From contig JAUVXE010000003.1 in NCBI GenBank assembly GCA_030603745.1, forward strand, positions 1 to 64,000: DNA of 64,000 nt, written 5' to 3'. Of the stretch, positions 61,219-64,000 are shown piece by piece. Position numbers and translations under genes: made by a program. Position 1 is the stretch's first letter. Every line of letters starts with the position of its first letter. The notes beneath the pieces are model-generated. The model had not been told where the DNA came from, searched no databases, and saw only the letters and a list, made by a program, of their open reading frames with translations. The DNA is from Coriobacteriia bacterium. Lineage in GTDB: Bacteria; Actinomycetota; Coriobacteriia; Anaerosomatales; SLCP01.

Positions 61219-61265
61219 AGGGCCGCGGTGCGTTCCCGGCGTTCGCCGGTGCGTGCCGCGGCCCT
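61219..61265. terminator. Bidirectional stem-loop between serA and GGDEF/EAL gene
   Basis: AGGGCCGCGG at 61219-61228 pairs with CCGCGGCCCT at 61256-61265, with a second inner hairpin CCGGCG-TTCG-CCGG. The position, between two converging genes and touching the stop of the minus-strand gene, fits a shared terminator. Confidence 0.65.
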
Positions 61266-63598
61266 CAGCCGTTCGCGTGGCAGGACAGGTCGTCGGCGGC
61301 GAGGAAGCGGGAGATCTCCTCGGCCGGGCGCGGGGGGCAGCAGAGATTCCCCTGGATCACGCCGCATCCGTGCGCCCGCAGGAACTCAAGCTGCGAGCGG
61401 CGCTCCACGCCCTCGGCCACCACGTCGAGGCCGTGCAGGCGACAGAGCTCGATGATCGCGATGGCCACGCCGGCGCTGCGGGTGTCCGTGTCGACCTCGG
61501 CGACGATCGCCTGGGCGATCTTGAGCGCGTGCACGGGGAACCGCTTGAGGTCCGAGAGCGGCGAGCGCCCGGTGCCGAAGTCGTCGATGGAGATGCGCAC
61601 GCCGAGCTCCGAGAGCTCCCCGAGCGTGGTGATCGAGCGGTCGAACGTGACGCTCGCGGCGTCCTCGGTGACCTCGATCTCGAGTCGGTCGGGCGAGAGT
61701 CTCGAGGCGTGGAGCGAGGAGGCGACACGTTCGACGATCCCCGGCTGCGCGAGCTCCTCGGCGCACATGTTGACCGCGATGCGCCCGTAGGCCGCACCCT
61801 CGCGCTCCCACGCGCTCGCCTGCGCGCAGGCCGCGCCGAGGACCCAGGCCCCGAGCTCGCCCATCAGTCCGCTCTGCTTCGCGACCGGGAGGAACTCGCC
61901 CGGCGCGAGGACGCCGCGCGCCGGGTGGCGCCACCTCAGCAGCGCCTCGACGGCGACGGGCCGGCCGAGCGCGGGCGCGACCTGCGGCTGGAAGGCGAGC
62001 TCGAAGCCGTGCGACTCCAGGGCCCTCCGCATCTGCGACTCCATCTCGAGCCGCTCGCGCGCCTCGTCGCCCATCGCGTGCTCGTAGAGCGTGTACGAGC
62101 AGGAGCGGGGGTCTTTCGAGGCATACATGGCGGTGTCCGCGCTCATGATGAGCGCGTCGGGGTCGGCGCCGTGCTCGGGGAAGAGCGCGAGCCCCATGCT
62201 CGCGGTGATGCGGAGCGTCTGCCCCTCGATCTCGAACGGCTCGGAGATGCTGTCGAGCACGCGCCGCGCGAGCACGTGCGCGTCGTCGGTGTCGCCAAGG
62301 TGCGCCACCACCGTGAACTCGTCGCCCGAGATCCGGGCGACCGTGTCCCGTTCGCGCACCGCGCGGCGGATCCGCTCGCCCACGAGCTTGAGGAGCGAGT
62401 CGCCCACCGCATGCGTGAGCGTGTCGTTGACGAGCTTGAAATCGTCGAGGTCGAGAAAGGCGACCGCGAGCACGGTACCCGCGTCGCGGGCCTCCTCGAC
62501 GGCGCGCTCAAGCCGGTCGAGGAAGAGCGTGCGGTTGGGGAGCTCGGTCAGCGGGTCGTAGTAGGCCATCGTGCGGATGGTGCGCAGCGTCTCGATCCGC
62601 TCGGTGATGTCGCGCGCGACGTACTGGAGGATCTCGCGACCCTCGCCACCGGTCATCCGGGTGCCGGTGAGCTCGACATCCACGCACGTGCCGTCGGGGC
62701 GGCAGAGGCTCATCGGGACCGGGCGCGCGAACGCCCCGGGTGCGGCCGAGGGCCGGAAGCCGTCGCCGCCGGTGGTGTCGCTCGCGACGAACAGATCGTC
62801 GATCGGCGTCCCGAGGACCGGGTGTGGCGAGTCGACGCCCAGCAACAGCTGGCCCGCGGTGTTCACGAACGACACGATCCCGTTCTCCGCCACCACGATC
62901 ATGTCCGGAGACTGCTCGACGAGCAGCCGGTGGCGCGTGCGCGACTCCCGAAGCGCGCTCGCCGCGGCGCGCTTGGCCTCCCGGAGCTCGGTCACGTCAT
63001 GCACGACCTCCACCGCCGAGGAGACCGTGCCGTCCTCGTCGAACAGCGGGTAGGAGGTGCAGCTGAGCCAGCGCTCCTCGCCCGAGCGCAGCGTAGCGCG
63101 GAACGTGCGCTCCCGGGACTCGGCCGCCTCCAGCGTGTCGCCGATGCAGCACCCCTCGCACGGCTCGGGCGTGCCGAGGAGCGCCTCGTGGCAGGGCGCG
63201 CCGGCCATCTCGGCGCCCGGGATGCCGGCCAGCTCCGCCGCCCGCGCGTTGGCGAAGGTCACCGTGAGGTCGCGGTCGACGCAGAGCACCGCGTCGGGGC
63301 TGTTCTCGTAGGCGAGCCGGGTCCGCGCCCGCTCGAGCGCGAGCGCGTGCTCGACCACGGTGCGACGGGTGAGCCCCGCCTGCACGACCGCGGTGCCGAT
63401 CAGGATGGGGAGGACGAGCAGCAGGCGGGTCCACACCGACTCCGGATCGGGGCGCAGGAGCGCGTCGATGAACGGCTCACCGCGGAAGAGCGCGCCGTCG
63501 ACCCCGGCGTGCAGCAGCCACGACAGAGCCGAGAGCGCCAGGCCGCCGAGCGCGACCAGTGCGACCCTCTCGGGCAGCGTGCGAGTCTGATCCCCCAC
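61265..63598 (-). CDS. PAS-PAS-GGDEF-EAL c-di-GMP protein
   Basis: This 777-residue protein has two N-terminal membrane segments (about 12-32 and 58-76) and two PAS domains. The first PAS carries a cysteine-rich insert, [18 protein letters not shown], which could bind a metal or cluster. The GGDEF domain reads ISGDEF, with Ser in place of the first Gly. The EAL domain is intact at [28 protein letters not shown] and VVAEGVE, although the Asp that usually follows LKI is Ala. Phosphodiesterase activity is likely and cyclase activity uncertain. It stands opposite serA. Confidence 0.88.
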   Translation of the reverse strand: MGDQTRTLPERVALVALGGLALSALSWLLHAGVDGALFRGEPFIDALLRPDPESVWTRLLLVLPILIGTAVVQAGLTRRTVVEHALALERARTRLAYENSPDAVLCVDRDLTVTFANARAAELAGIPGAEMAGAPCHEALLGTPEPCEGCCIGDTLEAAESRERTFRATLRSGEERWLSCTSYPLFDEDGTVSSAVEVVHDVTELREAKRAAASALRESRTRHRLLVEQSPDMIVVAENGIVSFVNTAGQLLLGVDSPHPVLGTPIDDLFVASDTTGGDGFRPSAAPGAFARPVPMSLCRPDGTCVDVELTGTRMTGGEGREILQYVARDITERIETLRTIRTMAYYDPLTELPNRTLFLDRLERAVEEARDAGTVLAVAFLDLDDFKLVNDTLTHAVGDSLLKLVGERIRRAVRERDTVARISGDEFTVVAHLGDTDDAHVLARRVLDSISEPFEIEGQTLRITASMGLALFPEHGADPDALIMSADTAMYASKDPRSCSYTLYEHAMGDEARERLEMESQMRRALESHGFELAFQPQVAPALGRPVAVEALLRWRHPARGVLAPGEFLPVAKQSGLMGELGAWVLGAACAQASAWEREGAAYGRIAVNMCAEELAQPGIVERVASSLHASRLSPDRLEIEVTEDAASVTFDRSITTLGELSELGVRISIDDFGTGRSPLSDLKRFPVHALKIAQAIVAEVDTDTRSAGVAIAIIELCRLHGLDVVAEGVERRSQLEFLRAHGCGVIQGNLCCPPRPAEEISRFLAADDLSCHANG

Positions 63599-63710
63599 GT
63601 CGGATCGTCTCCCCCCCAGGTGACGTCATCTTCTACTATCGGCGGAACCGATGGCCGACTTGACCCCCGGACATCACGTCCTCGCTGCTCCGATGCGCTA
63701 TACTTCCGCC

Positions 63711-63782
63711 ATGTATGCGACCACTCACATCCTTGGACTCGGCGCCACGGCGCGACTTACGGGGCCGGCCGTCACCCACTAG
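63711..63782 (+). promoter_or_regulatory. Candidate leuA leader peptide and hairpin
   Basis: A 23-codon ORF starting at ATG 63711 ([20 protein letters not shown]) and ending at TAG 63780-63782 lies between a -10-like TATACT (63699-63704) and leuA. It has three Leu codons plus Ile and Val. An imperfect GC-rich stem begins near its end and runs to about 63799 (GCCGG...CCGGC arms). Leader peptides of this kind attenuate leuA in actinobacteria. The Leu codons are not clustered, so support is modest. Confidence 0.4.
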
Positions 63783-63841
63783 CGTGGTGGCCCGCCGGCA
63801 TCATCGCAGCCCGCTCTGACACGCTGAACAAGGAGACTCCC

Positions 63842-64000
63842 GTGAGCATCCCCGACACCACCGGCTTCGAAACGGTCCGCATCTTCGACACCACCCTGCG
63901 CGACGGCGAGCAGTCGCCCGGCGCGAGCATGAACACCGAGGAGAAGCTCGAGATCGCCCGACAGCTCGTCCGCCTCGGCGTGGACGTGATAGAGGCCGGG
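63842..64000 (+). CDS. leuA: 2-isopropylmalate synthase, N-terminal part (runs off window)
   Basis: Only 53 codons are visible. They begin at GTG 63842 with AAGGAG at 63829-63834. The sequence [20 protein letters not shown] is the hallmark HMGL-like motif of LeuA, with the catalytic Arg-Asp and metal Asp, followed by [21 protein letters not shown]. Citramalate synthase or homocitrate synthase share the motif, but the SPGASM form and the position after the ilv operon favour LeuA. The gene continues beyond base 64000. Confidence 0.85.
   Translation, partial: MSIPDTTGFETVRIFDTTLRDGEQSPGASMNTEEKLEIARQLVRLGVDVIEAG

Overview
The window reads as a chromosomal segment of a very GC-rich anaerobic bacterium. 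The gene set includes GatCAB, a branched-chain amino acid operon behind a T-box, multiheme c-type cytochromes with an NrfD/ferredoxin pair, a PncB/PncA salvage pair and several GTG starts with strong purine-rich Shine-Dalgarno sites. I infer an actinobacterial lineage of the Coriobacteriia type. That is an inference from gene content and base composition, because no rRNA or other phylogenetic marker was compared. I see no tRNA, rRNA, insertion sequence, phage gene or CRISPR array.

Region by region: 1-261 is a perfect fold-back (116-bp inverted arms) running into a CPBP membrane protease, and is probably a contig-end artefact. 0.9-6.6 kb holds gatC-gatA, a phasin-like gene, a UbiB-family kinase and gatB. 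6.6-11.6 kb (minus strand) holds a DUF2779 nuclease-like protein, a membrane protein and an OmpR-type two-component system. 11.7-18.5 kb is the showpiece: a tightly packed, mostly overlapping operon of a tetraheme cytochrome, a Tat-exported four-cluster ferredoxin, an NrfD-type quinone-interacting membrane protein and four more multiheme cytochromes, 45 haem motifs in all. A sixth cytochrome (12 motifs) lies at 23.5 kb. Between them are a Cys-rich exported peptide, lipoproteins, a MacB-like ABC transporter and an intergenic stretch that may encode a structured RNA. 24.9-28.8 kb is an iron ABC transporter with a dyad operator over its promoter.

28.8-47.6 kb is mixed: an MFS transporter, NAD salvage (pncB-pncA), a GGDEF/EAL protein downstream of carbamate kinase and a cyclic-2,3-diphosphoglycerate synthetase-like GTPase, DegV, an iron-sulfur flavoprotein candidate, a beta-hydroxyacid dehydrogenase, glutaredoxin, an NYN/LOTUS protein, RlmKL, a YgjP-type metalloprotease, BrkB and an AcuC-like deacetylase. 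47.8-51.7 kb is a homoaconitase/LeuC-type hydro-lyase (two subunits), a HEAT protein and an isocitrate dehydrogenase carrying NADP-type residues. Together these could form a citrate-to-2-oxoglutarate branch.

52.9-61.2 kb is a T-box-controlled operon: ilvD-ilvB-ilvN-ilvC followed by a class V aminotransferase and serA, which together cover branched-chain and serine synthesis. After a convergent GGDEF/EAL gene, the window ends inside leuA, which has a candidate leader peptide. The main theme is menaquinol-linked electron transfer through an unusual family of membrane-anchored multiheme cytochromes, supported by iron uptake and a divergently transcribed two-component system.
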